Below are positions 18,070 to 26,602 of a stretch of 64,000 nt of DNA, one piece after another. Positions within the stretch are counted from its first letter, which is position 1; every line of letters starts with the position of its first letter. Made by a program: the position numbers and the translations under genes. Source of the stretch: Heliorestis acidaminivorans (lineage in GTDB: Bacteria > Bacillota > Desulfitobacteriia > Heliobacteriales > Heliobacteriaceae); NCBI RefSeq assembly GCF_008933955.1, contig NZ_WBXO01000004.1, forward strand, positions 124,001 through 188,000, in the 5' to 3' direction. The notes beneath the pieces were generated by a model, which was given only the letters and a program-made list of their open reading frames with translations, was not told the DNA's origin and did not search any database.

Positions 18070-19449
18070 CTAGAGGCCGCCGCATTCTTCGATTAGTTTT
18101 TTGGCTTCAATGTACATGGCCATGCCGGCGGCTACTTTTTTGGCTTCTTTCATGGCTAGGACGACGGTAGCAGGCTCGTGGACTACGTCGCCACCAGCGA
18201 AAACTCCACGGCGTGTTGTCATTCCGTAAGGTTTATCGCGGGTGATGACGTAGCCTTGTTCATTAACTTCAATACCGCTGGTAGTGGAGATGATGCGAGC
18301 GGCGGGCCGTTGACCAATAGCTAAAATAACTTTATCAACGGGTAGGTTTTCTCGACGACCGCTGTCGACTACAGAGCCATCAGGCTTCGTTTCCATTAGT
18401 GCTATTTCTAAGGCTTCTACTTTGTGGTCTCCTATGTAGCGCAGTGGTGATGACATCCAACTAAAGCCAACACCTTCTGCTTTAGCATGTTCATATTCAC
18501 TTTGTAGAGCTGTCATGGTACTTTTGTCCCGTCGATAGAGAACGGTTACTTCTGAAGCACCGACACGCAGAGCTGTTCGCGCCGCGTCCATAGCTACGTT
18601 GCCGGCGCCAATGATAGCTACCTTGTCGCCAGGGTTGACTGGGATTTCTCTACGACTTACGTTACCGCTGTTGGCTAGGGCAAGAACGCGCAAGAAATAA
18701 GAAGCTTGCATAATGCCGGGCAAGTCACATCCAGGCAAGTCAAGGCTTTTCGGGACAGCAGTACCAGTGCCGATAAATATGGCTTCAAAACCTTCGTCTA
18801 AGATTTCGTCAATAGTACAGTCTGTTCCGACGAGAACTTGGTTGCGGAACTCGACGCCAAGCATTTGTATCCTGTTAATTTCGCGGCGTACTACTTCCTT
18901 GCTCAGACGAAAATCAGGAATACCATACATTAAGATACCACCGGGCTCTTCCTGGGCGTCAAAGACTGTTACGTCATAGCAAAGTTTGGCTAGATCGCCA
19001 GCAACAGTAAGTCCTGCTGGTCCTGAGCCAATGACAGCAACTTTACCTTTACTCAAAGCAGAACAACTGCTGGGTTGTGTTAGACCTACTTCAGCATCAA
19101 AGTCAGCTACAAAGCGTTCTAGTTTGCCAATGCGAATAGCTTGGCCTTGCTTAGCTAAGATACAACTTCCTTCACACTGTTTTTCATGAGGGCAGACGCG
19201 ACCGCAGACGGCAGGTAAGTTACTGCGGCGAGCAATAATAGCTGTCGCTTCTCCCATGTTACCTTTAGCTAGGGCTTCGATAAATTGAGGGATCTCTTGC
19301 TCGATAGGACAGTTTTTGCGACAGAGGGGTTTAGGACAAGTTAGACAGCGTTTTGCTTCGGCAATAGCTTGTCTAAAGGTATAGCCTTCATCTATTTCTT
19401 CGAAAGTTAATTCCCTTTGATCAAAATCACTTTGCTTATCGATGATCAT
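18070..19449 (-). CDS. GltD-like NADPH-dependent flavin oxidoreductase with Fe-S domain
   Basis: The 459-residue protein matches the glutamate synthase small subunit/NfnB group. An N-terminal cysteine-rich Fe-S region (CLTCPKPLCRKNCP and CGRVCPHEKQCEGSC) is followed by an FAD-binding GSGPAGLTVAGDLA site, an NAD(P)-binding GAGNVAMDAARTALRVGA site and a closing GGDVVHEPATVVLAMKEAKK motif. These subunits pass electrons between NAD(P)H and a partner. No glutamate synthase large subunit or NfnA-type partner gene is adjacent, so the partner must be elsewhere or the protein acts alone. Confidence 0.9.
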   Translation of the reverse strand: MIIDKQSDFDQRELTFEEIDEGYTFRQAIAEAKRCLTCPKPLCRKNCPIEQEIPQFIEALAKGNMGEATAIIARRSNLPAVCGRVCPHEKQCEGSCILAKQGQAIRIGKLERFVADFDAEVGLTQPSSCSALSKGKVAVIGSGPAGLTVAGDLAKLCYDVTVFDAQEEPGGILMYGIPDFRLSKEVVRREINRIQMLGVEFRNQVLVGTDCTIDEILDEGFEAIFIGTGTAVPKSLDLPGCDLPGIMQASYFLRVLALANSGNVSRREIPVNPGDKVAIIGAGNVAMDAARTALRVGASEVTVLYRRDKSTMTALQSEYEHAKAEGVGFSWMSSPLRYIGDHKVEALEIALMETKPDGSVVDSGRRENLPVDKVILAIGQRPAARIISTTSGIEVNEQGYVITRDKPYGMTTRRGVFAGGDVVHEPATVVLAMKEAKKVAAGMAMYIEAKKLIEECGGL

Positions 19450-19760
19450 AGCGAGACTCCTTTTTTTTGCTTTCTTCGCTGTGAAACCGAGTTTACTATT
19501 AAATCAAGTCAGCTTTTGCAAAAGGGCAGATATAAGCAAGGCTTATTGCTTATAGAAATAAAGATTCCCCTTGTTCCAAAAAAATCCTGCTGATAAATTT
19601 TATAAAGCTTATAGTTATCTAGTCAAGGTGGTAGAAAGAACTTGTCAAAGCAGTTACCAATTCTGTCCTACTGTGATTAGCCTCACTTCATTTATTCTTA
19701 TAGGCTGTTACGATTATTTGATAAGTGAGGAAATCAGGAGAGTAAAGGGGGTGAACGTAG
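19450..19760. other. Divergent intergenic region with a small inverted repeat
   Basis: No gene is supported in these 311 bases between the GltD-like gene and the fusion gene. An eight-base inverted repeat, ATAAGCAA and TTGCTTAT (19532-19553), is the only clear element. It could be an operator for either gene. Confidence 0.4.
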
Positions 19761-22178
19761 ATGGAACAGAATAAAGTGCTTGCTTTGTTACAAGTTGATT
19801 TTTTCTCTGACTTGACGAAAGAGGAAATAGTCGGATTAGCTGAAGAATTTCGATGGAAGAGTTGTGAGCAAGGCGAGATTATCATACCGCAAGGTGTTGA
19901 AGATCATCCTTTCTTTGTTGTTGTTGAAGGTGCTGTAGAAGCAGTTGTGACGAAGGGAGAGCTTGAACCTGTTCGCATCAATACGTTCACTGCTGGCGAT
20001 TCTTTTGGCAAGATATCTTTATGCCTTAATGAGCCAGCACCGACGACGATTCGAGCTCTTGTTAACTGTGAATTCCTCTATCTTGAACGGCAGTCTTTTC
20101 TACAGCTTATGGTGCGTTGGCCTATTCTTTATAAAAAGTTAGCTGAGCGTTTGTCCCGTCATGTAAATAATGTCAATCTCGGCCTCTGGGATGCCAGACA
20201 AAAGGAGTTTTTGCGCTCTACTCTTTATCTTAATGAGATTGAAAAGCGATTTTATAAAGTATGGGGCGGTCCAAAGTCTACTAAAGTGATGAACGAGGTT
20301 ATTGAGGAGATAAGCCAGCAGAAAAATCATGTCATCCTTTATGGAGAACGTGGAACAGGTCGGCAGATGTTGGCTTGGGCTATTCATAAAAAGCGCTTTG
20401 GACCTTCAGCGCCCTTTGTTATAGTGGAAGGTAATCAGTTAGAGCGCTATCTAGCGGAGATGGATCGAGAACTGAGTGAGCTAGCTTGCTCTCTGCCAGA
20501 TGCATCGCTAAGCGATGGGGGTTTGCTGAAAATGGTAGAAGGCGGAACTTTGTTTGTGCAGGATATGAACGAAGTAACGCCTTTTCAGCAAAGAAAGCTA
20601 GCTAGAATCTTAAGTTCTGATCAAAGTAACTTTGTTGTGACAGCTTCTATTTTAGCGGCACAAGAAAAGATGCCTGCATTATCAGTGCTCTTAGAGTCTG
20701 AGCTTGCTCCTTTCTTTACTTTTACTTATTCATTACCAGCGATTCGCCAGCGCAAGAGAGATCTACCTTTTCTTGTTAAAGGTATTCTTCAAGAATTAGC
20801 AGAGAGACAACAGCGGTCAGCTCCTGCTGTCAGTAATGAAGCGATGAAGCTATTGTTGTCTCATAATTATCGTCAAGGTAATGTTACTGAGCTAGCTCAG
20901 GTGATTGAGCGAGCCTTTTTGCTTGCTGATGGAATGACTATTGATTTGGAGCATGTCTTCTTCGGGCCTACAGCTAAGAAAGCAGGGGGAAGTTTTAATC
21001 TTTTGTCCCTTCCTTTTCTAGCTGATCTAATCAAGAGTGGGCACTTAGTTACGCGATTACGTCAGGTTATTGGTGCTTTGTTTCTAGTGCTTTTAGTGCT
21101 TTTATTAGCTCAACCTCATTGGGCTGTGCAGGCTGGATTTTTTCTTTTTGCTTGGGGTTTATGGTGGCCTTTAATAGCTCTTTTGTCACCTATTATTGGA
21201 CGTATCTGGTGCACTTTTTGCCCTGTCTCAACGATGATGGAGGCAATACAAAAAGTTCATGCTTATCAGTTACCTGTGCCTGTATGGTTGAAAAAGTATG
21301 ATTACTTGGTAGTTACGGCTTTCTTTTTAATAATTTTTTGGTTAGAAATAACTTTTGCCTTGCGTTATGAGCCTTTTTTTACAGGTCTATTACTGATATT
21401 TTTGCTTTTGATGGCTCTCGTAGTTGCTCTTTTCTATTATCGTCATGCTTGGTGCCGCCACTTGTGCCCGCTGGGAGGTTTTATTGGTCTAGCTTCCCTT
21501 AGTTCTATTGTGGAGGTGCGAGCGGAAACGTCACTTTGTTTGAATCAATGTACTACTTACGATTGCTACAAAGGAAAAGGTGATGTAGCAGGTTGCCCTA
21601 TGTCTCAGCATTTAGCTTATCTCGATAACAATATAGACTGCAAAGTCTGTCTCAATTGCCTCAGAAATTGTCCGAATGATGCTGTAGAATTAAATATACG
21701 TATGCCCGGTCGAGAGTTGTGGCAATTAGTGCGGATTAATCAAGGCTATGTAATCTTTGTAGCAGTCTTATCAGCTATTCTTGTTCCAGTCTTTTACTAT
21801 GATGCTTTTCTCCCTTCAATTGCTCGCTTTGATGACTGGCTTTTCTTTACTTTGCTTTACTGGAGTTCGGCTCTTCTTTTTGGACTTTTGGCCTATAGAG
21901 TTGTAAAACCTTATCGCACAAAAGGCGCTACCAAAAGGGTTCAATGGGTCTTTGCGCTGGTACCGCTTATTTTTTCCGGTCATATTGTGTACCATCTTAA
22001 CTATGTACCAGGCATGGAAAAGTTACTTTTGGCAATGGCTACTGTGGATGGAGAAAATCTGCAGACCTTCTACGTTTCAGCATTACAAGCTAGTCAATGG
22101 CTAGTTATTGGAGCGGGGCTCTTTTTTACATTACTCTTTGTTTGGTTAGTGCAATTGCGAAGTATAGCTAAGGTTTAG
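19761..22178 (+). CDS. Fusion: cyclic-nucleotide-binding domain, degenerate sigma54-activator AAA domain, membrane polyferredoxin
   Basis: The 805-residue protein joins three modules. Residues 1-135 form a CRP-like nucleotide-binding fold (PQGVEDHPFFVVVEGAVE). Residues about 170-400 resemble the AAA+ domain of sigma54 activators: Walker A is GERGTGRQ with arginine for lysine, Walker B is FVQDMNE, the sensor region LPAIRQRKRDLPFL is kept, and the GAFTGA sigma54-contact loop is missing. Residues about 430-805 are membrane helices of NapH/NosR type with CTFCP and CRHLCPLGG, then C593/C597/C602/C612 and C627/C630/C633/C637 for Fe-S clusters, then four more helices. There is no DNA-binding helix-turn-helix. 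It is probably a membrane redox protein controlled by a soluble sensor. AAAGGGGG precedes the ATG. Confidence 0.85.
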   Translation: MEQNKVLALLQVDFFSDLTKEEIVGLAEEFRWKSCEQGEIIIPQGVEDHPFFVVVEGAVEAVVTKGELEPVRINTFTAGDSFGKISLCLNEPAPTTIRALVNCEFLYLERQSFLQLMVRWPILYKKLAERLSRHVNNVNLGLWDARQKEFLRSTLYLNEIEKRFYKVWGGPKSTKVMNEVIEEISQQKNHVILYGERGTGRQMLAWAIHKKRFGPSAPFVIVEGNQLERYLAEMDRELSELACSLPDASLSDGGLLKMVEGGTLFVQDMNEVTPFQQRKLARILSSDQSNFVVTASILAAQEKMPALSVLLESELAPFFTFTYSLPAIRQRKRDLPFLVKGILQELAERQQRSAPAVSNEAMKLLLSHNYRQGNVTELAQVIERAFLLADGMTIDLEHVFFGPTAKKAGGSFNLLSLPFLADLIKSGHLVTRLRQVIGALFLVLLVLLLAQPHWAVQAGFFLFAWGLWWPLIALLSPIIGRIWCTFCPVSTMMEAIQKVHAYQLPVPVWLKKYDYLVVTAFFLIIFWLEITFALRYEPFFTGLLLIFLLLMALVVALFYYRHAWCRHLCPLGGFIGLASLSSIVEVRAETSLCLNQCTTYDCYKGKGDVAGCPMSQHLAYLDNNIDCKVCLNCLRNCPNDAVELNIRMPGRELWQLVRINQGYVIFVAVLSAILVPVFYYDAFLPSIARFDDWLFFTLLYWSSALLFGLLAYRVVKPYRTKGATKRVQWVFALVPLIFSGHIVYHLNYVPGMEKLLLAMATVDGENLQTFYVSALQASQWLVIGAGLFFTLLFVWLVQLRSIAKV

Positions 22179-22244
22179 GATCATAAATTTAAATTTTTTT
22201 GATTTTTTTTGCAATTGTACCTTATAAATTTATCTCATTTAGTG

Positions 22245-22250
22245 TATAAT
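22245..22250 (+). promoter_or_regulatory. Possible -10 box for the zinc-ribbon gene
   Basis: A perfect TATAAT, preceded by TG, lies about 109 bases before the chosen start. No good -35 box is correctly spaced, so the assignment is tentative and implies a roughly 100-base leader. Confidence 0.4.
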
Positions 22251-22358
22251 TAGTGCAGACCCTGATATGGTGAACAGTACTCTTCTCAATGCCACTGGCT
22301 GGGGAGGTAGGAACAGGTGTCCCTAGCAGGGCAGAATATTGAGGAGGTTTTTTCTAGT

Positions 22359-22655
22359 ATGTTTCAAGACAAGGTTTTAGGCTGTAAAGAATGTGGTCGT
22401 GAATTTGAGTTCACAGCTTCTGAGCAAGAGTTCTACGCTGAAAAAGGTTTCACTAACGAGCCTGGTCGTTGCCCTGAGTGCCGCGCAGCTCGCAAACAAA
22501 ACCGTAACGGTGGTGGATCTTTCGGCCGTCAAGAGCGTCAAATGTACCCTGTTACATGCTCCGCTTGTGGCGTCGAGACTACAGTTCCTTTCCAACCTCG
22601 CGGTGACAGACCTGTTTACTGCCGTGACTGCTTCCAGCCTCGTAACAACTGGTAA
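22359..22655 (+). CDS. Zinc-ribbon protein (probable zinc-binding domain, zf-trcl type)
   Basis: The small basic protein has two CxxC pairs in each half: CKECGREFEF with CPECRAARK, and CSACGVETTVPF with CRDCF. These should bind two zinc ions. Proteins of this type are common in Clostridia and often highly expressed; the function is not established, though nucleic acid binding is plausible. The frame opens at 22317, but GAGGAGG at 22341-22347 points to the ATG at 22359, giving 98 residues. An intrinsic terminator follows closely. Confidence 0.85.
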   Translation: MFQDKVLGCKECGREFEFTASEQEFYAEKGFTNEPGRCPECRAARKQNRNGGGSFGRQERQMYPVTCSACGVETTVPFQPRGDRPVYCRDCFQPRNNW

Positions 22656-22675
22656 TTGCAGATTGCGTTTACAAA

Positions 22676-22703
22676 AGCTCGCTAATTATGGCGAGCTTTT
22701 TTT
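22676..22703 (+). terminator. Intrinsic terminator of the zinc-ribbon gene
   Basis: AGCTCGC and GCGAGCT form a seven-base-pair stem followed by seven T residues. Confidence 0.9.
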
Positions 22704-22860
22704 GTGCGCTTTTTTTAAGCTAGCTTTAAGGAGCTGAGGTTTTATAAGCTCAGCTGGAAAGAAGAGTCTTAGTTGTCATTATTGCACGCTGGTAGACAGT
22801 GTAATTGAAGCAGGAAAAAATCATAAAAGATAGAATTACAATATGAAGACAATGTTATAA

Positions 22861-22960
22861 CTCCGAACTGGTATACCTACACTTCTGATAATTAGAAGCA
22901 GGGTCTGCTAGTCTTTAGGGTTAGAAGGGAAACTTTCTAGCCTCCCAAGGTGGAAAGGAG
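22861..22960 (+). ncRNA. Candidate molybdenum/tungsten cofactor-type riboswitch aptamer
   Basis: This leader precedes the tungstate transporter genes. CTCC at 22861 can pair with GGAG at 22957 to close a junction. Inside are ACTGG (22867-22871) with CTAGT (22908-22912), an AGG...TAGAA/TTCTA...CCT hairpin with a GGGAAAC loop, and the tail CCTCCCAAGGTGGAAAGGAG. The layout and tail recall the Moco/Tuco riboswitch, known upstream of molybdopterin and molybdate/tungstate genes. I compared this from memory only. The folding and the terminator that follows are seen; the ligand is inferred. Confidence 0.55.
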
Positions 22961-22980
22961 ATTTTAGACTAAGAATGAGA

Positions 22981-23015
22981 GGTCAATCCACCTATAATGT
23001 GATTGGCCTTTTCTT
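22981..23015 (+). terminator. Leader terminator (expression platform) before tupB
   Basis: GGTCAAT and ATTGGCC, extended by CAC/GTG, form a stem followed by TTTTCTTT, upstream of the tupB start. TCCACCT (22987-22993) within it is complementary to AGGTGGA (22948-22954) of the aptamer. An antiterminator can therefore form when the aptamer is unfolded, which predicts repression by ligand. Confidence 0.7.
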
Positions 23016-23047
23016 TATGTTCTTTTTCGTTGGCGGAAAGGTGGTCA

Positions 23048-23752
23048 TTGATTTTGGAGCTTATCTGGCAAGGGATCAAAGAGGCTTTCTGGCTCTTTGT
23101 TACCTTTGACGCAGAAGTTTTCGGTATTACCTTGCGAAGCCTACAAATTTCTACTTTGGCGACCATACTTGCTTTAATTACTGGTGTACCGCTAGGGCTT
23201 TACCTGGCTCTTCGAAAATTTCCTGGCCGGAAGTTTTTGATTAGCTTAGTCAATACGGGTATGGCTTTTCCGCCAGTAGCTATTGGTCTGTGGGTGAGCA
23301 TTTTCCTGTGGCGCAGTGGTCCTCTTGGTGGTTTGGAACTAATATATACACCAACGGCTTTAGTTATTGCCCAGTTTGTTATTGCTTTTCCCATGATCAC
23401 AGGCTTCACAATCGCTGGTATTCAACAGCTTAATCCAAAACTGCACTTGCAGATCTGGTCACTGGGAGCTTCACGTTGGCAATATTTATGGGCTATTATC
23501 AGGGAAACGAAATTACCACTAATTGCGGCAGTTATTGCAGGCTTTGGAGCGGTCATCTCAGAGGTAGGAGCTTCTATGATGGTAGGCGGTAATATTAAGG
23601 ATTCTACTAGAGTACTCACGACAGCAACAGTTCTAGAAGTAGCTCGTGGTAACTTTGGTCGTGCCATGGCCCTAACTATAATTTTAATGACCATAGCCTA
23701 CGTAGTCACCTTGTTACTAACTTTACTTCAACAACGGGAGCGGCGGCAATGA
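23048..23752 (+). CDS. tupB: Tungstate ABC transporter permease
   Basis: The product is an integral membrane permease of the TupB/WtpB type with about five or six helices. The ABC-coupling (EAA) loop is seen around LNPKLHLQIWSLGASRWQYL, and the family-typical EVGASMMVGGNIKDSTRVLT follows. TupB transports tungstate. I set the start at the TTG at 23048, which follows GGAAAGGTGG. The longer frame from 23003 would overlap the leader terminator. The product is then 234 residues. Its stop overlaps the tupC start (ATGA). No tupA gene for the binding protein is adjacent, which is unusual. Confidence 0.88.
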   Translation: MILELIWQGIKEAFWLFVTFDAEVFGITLRSLQISTLATILALITGVPLGLYLALRKFPGRKFLISLVNTGMAFPPVAIGLWVSIFLWRSGPLGGLELIYTPTALVIAQFVIAFPMITGFTIAGIQQLNPKLHLQIWSLGASRWQYLWAIIRETKLPLIAAVIAGFGAVISEVGASMMVGGNIKDSTRVLTTATVLEVARGNFGRAMALTIILMTIAYVVTLLLTLLQQRERRQ

Positions 23753-24837
23753 CAATTGTAGAGCAAGATATTCTCTTAGAAGTAAATAAGCTTACCTGGC
23801 AAAAAGAAAAGAAAAGAATCTTAAGCATACCATCTTTGCAGATTAATCAAGGTGACCATACTGCTTTGATAGGTGCTAATGGTTCAGGCAAAAGCAGTCT
23901 CCTGAAAATCTTAAGCTTTCTGGAAAAGCCTACTACAGGCGAGGTTTCCTTGAAAACAGTAGCAGAAAGGTGCTCAGTGATAGAAAAAAGGCGTAAGATG
24001 GCTGTCGTTTTCCAAGAACCATTACTGCTTAATATGACTGTTTACGATAATATTGCTTACGGTCTAAAGCTTAGAGGTAAAAAGAAAGATGTAGCCGAAA
24101 AAGTTGAGTATTGGTTAGAGCGTTTGAAAATAGGGCATTTGAAGAAACGTCACCCTAGAAACTTATCAGGAGGAGAAGCACAGCGCGTTAGTATTGCAAG
24201 AGCTATGGCCTTAGATCCTCAGTTGCTTTTTCTTGATGAGCCTTTTAGCGCTCTTGATGCTCCAACTAAAGGACAGCTCTTAGAAGATTTGTCGGCCATT
24301 GTGAAGAAAAGTAAGATGACTACTCTGTTTGTTACTCATGACTTTTCGGAGATTCCCTTTATGGCTGATAAAATCATCGTTTTGTCTGAAGGGGAAGTTG
24401 TACAGCAGGGTACAGTGGAAGATATTTTTTATCGTCCAGCTAATTCAGCTGTGGCTAAGCTTGTAGGTGCTGATAATGAATGGTCCGGTTATGTGTTGAA
24501 AAAGGAAAGTTCTGCTCATTTTATTATTAAACTAGAGAGTGGTAAAGAGCTTTTAGTAGAATCTTCTGCTGGAGAGAATGGCTTTGCTGAGGGGCAAGGG
24601 GTGATTCTTTTTGCCCGCTCGGAAGATCTAGCCTTGGGCTCTGCTATAACTAATAACTTGCGAGGTCAGATCAAAAGGCTGTCACCTTACGGCTGGCAAT
24701 ATAAGCTTACTTTAGATTGTGGATTCCCTGTTACTGTTCTTATAGATAAGCACAGTTTCTTACAGCTTAAGCCTGAGCTTGGCAATTATATAGACTTGCA
24801 TATAGTTCCTAGGAAGATTCATATGATTAAAAAGTGA
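23749..24837 (+). CDS. tupC: Tungstate ABC transporter ATP-binding protein
   Basis: The 362-residue ATPase has Walker A GANGSGKSS, Q-loop VVFQEPLLL, signature NLSGGEAQRVSIARAMA, Walker B LLFLDEP, D-loop SALD and switch histidine VTHD. After the nucleotide-binding domain (to about residue 235) a C-terminal TOBE-like region follows (residues about 245-362), as in molybdate and tungstate ATPases, where it may sense oxyanion. The four-base overlap with tupB shows tight co-translation. The stop codon lies within the terminator hairpin. Confidence 0.9.
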   Translation: MTIVEQDILLEVNKLTWQKEKKRILSIPSLQINQGDHTALIGANGSGKSSLLKILSFLEKPTTGEVSLKTVAERCSVIEKRRKMAVVFQEPLLLNMTVYDNIAYGLKLRGKKKDVAEKVEYWLERLKIGHLKKRHPRNLSGGEAQRVSIARAMALDPQLLFLDEPFSALDAPTKGQLLEDLSAIVKKSKMTTLFVTHDFSEIPFMADKIIVLSEGEVVQQGTVEDIFYRPANSAVAKLVGADNEWSGYVLKKESSAHFIIKLESGKELLVESSAGENGFAEGQGVILFARSEDLALGSAITNNLRGQIKRLSPYGWQYKLTLDCGFPVTVLIDKHSFLQLKPELGNYIDLHIVPRKIHMIKK

Positions 24838-24863
24838 AAGAAGTAAGTTCTTTCACTTTTTTT
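24831..24863 (+). terminator. Intrinsic terminator of tupBC
   Basis: AGTGAAAGAA pairs with TTCTTTCACT and is followed by a run of T. The left arm includes the tupC stop codon. Confidence 0.9.
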
Positions 24864-24993
24864 GTTTATTTGTTGTAGTAAGGCTTCCCGATGCTGATTT
24901 ATTTGATATACTTTGAGTATAGTAGCTGGAGTTTTCTTGAAATAGCGTTGCCTTGGTTGCGTACATTGAGAGAAAGGCGGATGAGTTAGGTTT

Positions 24994-25389
24994 ATGAAAG
25001 TAGAATGGAATGACGAACTCTTAACGGGCCTTGGTATGATTGATGATCAACATAAGAAACTGGTAGCTAGGATTGCTTCCTTTACTGAAGCGGTGAATCA
25101 ACAGGATTTCAAGGCTATAGAAGAGACTGTTAACTACCTCATTGGCTATTCTATTCAGCACTTTGGTGCAGAAGAGTTGATCATGATTAGAAATGGCTAT
25201 GATGAATTTAAGAGCCATCGAGAGGAACATAGTTGGTTTATTAACAAAGTTTACGATTTGCAGAAAAGTCTCTTGCAGAAAGAGTTGTCACAGGAACAGC
25301 TCGAAGAAATGAGAGATGTGCTTGTAAATTGGACGCTCCAACATATAAAGATTAGAGATAAGCGGATCTCAGAGAAAATTAGCTCTTAA
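24994..25389 (+). CDS. Bacteriohemerythrin
   Basis: The 131-residue protein has the full set of non-heme di-iron ligands: H20 (DDQH), H56 (QHF), E60 (AEE), H75 and H79 (HREEH), H117 (QHI) and D122. Hemerythrins bind oxygen reversibly and in bacteria serve as oxygen sensors, carriers or scavengers. It lies 43 bases ahead of cheC, suggesting a link with motility or aerotaxis, though co-transcription is inferred. AAGGCGG precedes the ATG only weakly. It is a stand-alone domain, not fused to a receptor. Confidence 0.93.
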   Translation: MKVEWNDELLTGLGMIDDQHKKLVARIASFTEAVNQQDFKAIEETVNYLIGYSIQHFGAEELIMIRNGYDEFKSHREEHSWFINKVYDLQKSLLQKELSQEQLEEMRDVLVNWTLQHIKIRDKRISEKISS

Positions 25390-25434
25390 CTTAAGGCTTT
25401 TGGTTTAAAGATTATAAAGCATGGAGGTTCTGTG

Positions 25435-26088
25435 ATGGGCGACTTGATCAAAGATATGGCGGCTTTTCATCTTGATGTACTTAAAGAGATTAGCAATATT
25501 GGATCAGGCCACGCGGCAACAGCTCTGTCTCAAATGTTAGGCAAACGAGTAGATATGCAAGTTTCTCGTGTCATGCCTATGCCTTTTGATGAAATTACTG
25601 AATATGTTGGTGGAGCGGAGAATTTAATTACTTCTGTATTCTTGCGTTTCGAAGGTGACATTACAGGGAATATGTTTTTTATTGTTGACAAAGAAGATGC
25701 AGAGTCACTCGTTCAGGATTTAGCAGGAATTCAAGTAGAAGGTGATTTCTGTGAAATGTCCCTTTCTGTATTACAAGAGGTAGGGAATATTCTGTCAGGT
25801 TCTTATCTAACGGCACTGGCAGATTTTACAGCCATGGAAATGAAGCCTACTGTGCCTTCCCTAGCTATTGATATGGCAGGGGCTTTGTTGAGTTATGGTC
25901 TTACAGAGATTGGAAAAAGTAGTGATTATGCCATTATGATTGATGCGGAGATTCAAGCGGAAGGGATGGGACATGTTCGGAAGGATGGGAAAAAAGGTAA
26001 GACAGGCCACTTTTTTCTCTTGCCTGATCCGGAATCTTTTGAAAAGGTCTTTTTGGCCTTAGGAGTTCATCAATATGGCGGTCATTAA
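25435..26088 (+). CDS. cheC: CheC-type CheY-P phosphatase
   Basis: The protein shows the two symmetric CheC phosphatase sites: DVLKEISNIGSGHAATALS (E and N near residues 18-22) and SVLQEVGNILSGSYLTALA near residue 110. CheC dephosphorylates CheY-P and pairs with CheD in adaptation. I set the start at the ATG at 25435, because GGAGG is seven bases away. A GTG directly before it is an alternative. It overlaps cheD by 14 bases. The partner cheR/cheB genes lie at another locus in this window. Confidence 0.92.
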   Translation: MGDLIKDMAAFHLDVLKEISNIGSGHAATALSQMLGKRVDMQVSRVMPMPFDEITEYVGGAENLITSVFLRFEGDITGNMFFIVDKEDAESLVQDLAGIQVEGDFCEMSLSVLQEVGNILSGSYLTALADFTAMEMKPTVPSLAIDMAGALLSYGLTEIGKSSDYAIMIDAEIQAEGMGHVRKDGKKGKTGHFFLLPDPESFEKVFLALGVHQYGGH

Positions 26089-26560
26089 AGTAGGCATTGC
26101 TGACTTAAATGTCGCGGCCTATCCAGACACCATCACAACGCTGGGCCTGGGCTCTTGTGTTGGTGTAACCTTATACGATAGTACAACAAAGATTGCTGGT
26201 TTGGCTCATGTGATGTTGCCTTCTACGGAACTATCGAAGACTGCTGTTGTCAACAAAGCAAAATTTGCCGACTCTGCATTACCAGAATTAGTCGATCGTA
26301 TGTTGAAAAAAGGTGCTGTAGCAAGGCGGATCAAAGCTAAGATGGCTGGTGGTGCTCAGATGTTTCAGTTTAAAGATTCTACAGGACAAAAAAGTATTGG
26401 CGACAGAAACATCGAAGCTTGTAAGATGGCCTTACGAAAGTTAGGAATCCCTCTTGTAGCAGAAGACGTAGGTGGTAACTATGGAAGAACGATCGAGTTA
26501 TTTACGGAAACCGGCATGCTAGAAGTGCGTGCTATTTCTAAAGATATAAAGCATATCTGA
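26075..26560 (+). CDS. cheD: CheD chemoreceptor glutamine deamidase
   Basis: The 161-residue protein has the catalytic cysteine C28 in LGSCVGVTLYD and histidine H45 in LAHVMLP, the signature of CheD. CheD deamidates receptor glutamines and binds CheC to raise its phosphatase activity. The start overlaps the cheC end by 14 bases, so translation is coupled. The length is normal for the family. Confidence 0.95.
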   Translation: MAVIKVGIADLNVAAYPDTITTLGLGSCVGVTLYDSTTKIAGLAHVMLPSTELSKTAVVNKAKFADSALPELVDRMLKKGAVARRIKAKMAGGAQMFQFKDSTGQKSIGDRNIEACKMALRKLGIPLVAEDVGGNYGRTIELFTETGMLEVRAISKDIKHI

Positions 26561-26602
26561 TTGTAACTTCCCTTCAAAGCTATAGATGGGAGGAGAGCGG
26601 AA

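Noticed and set aside
22377-22737. Alternative frames over the zinc-ribbon gene
   Set aside because: Shadows of a short, cysteine-rich gene that has a clear ribosome-binding site and motif.
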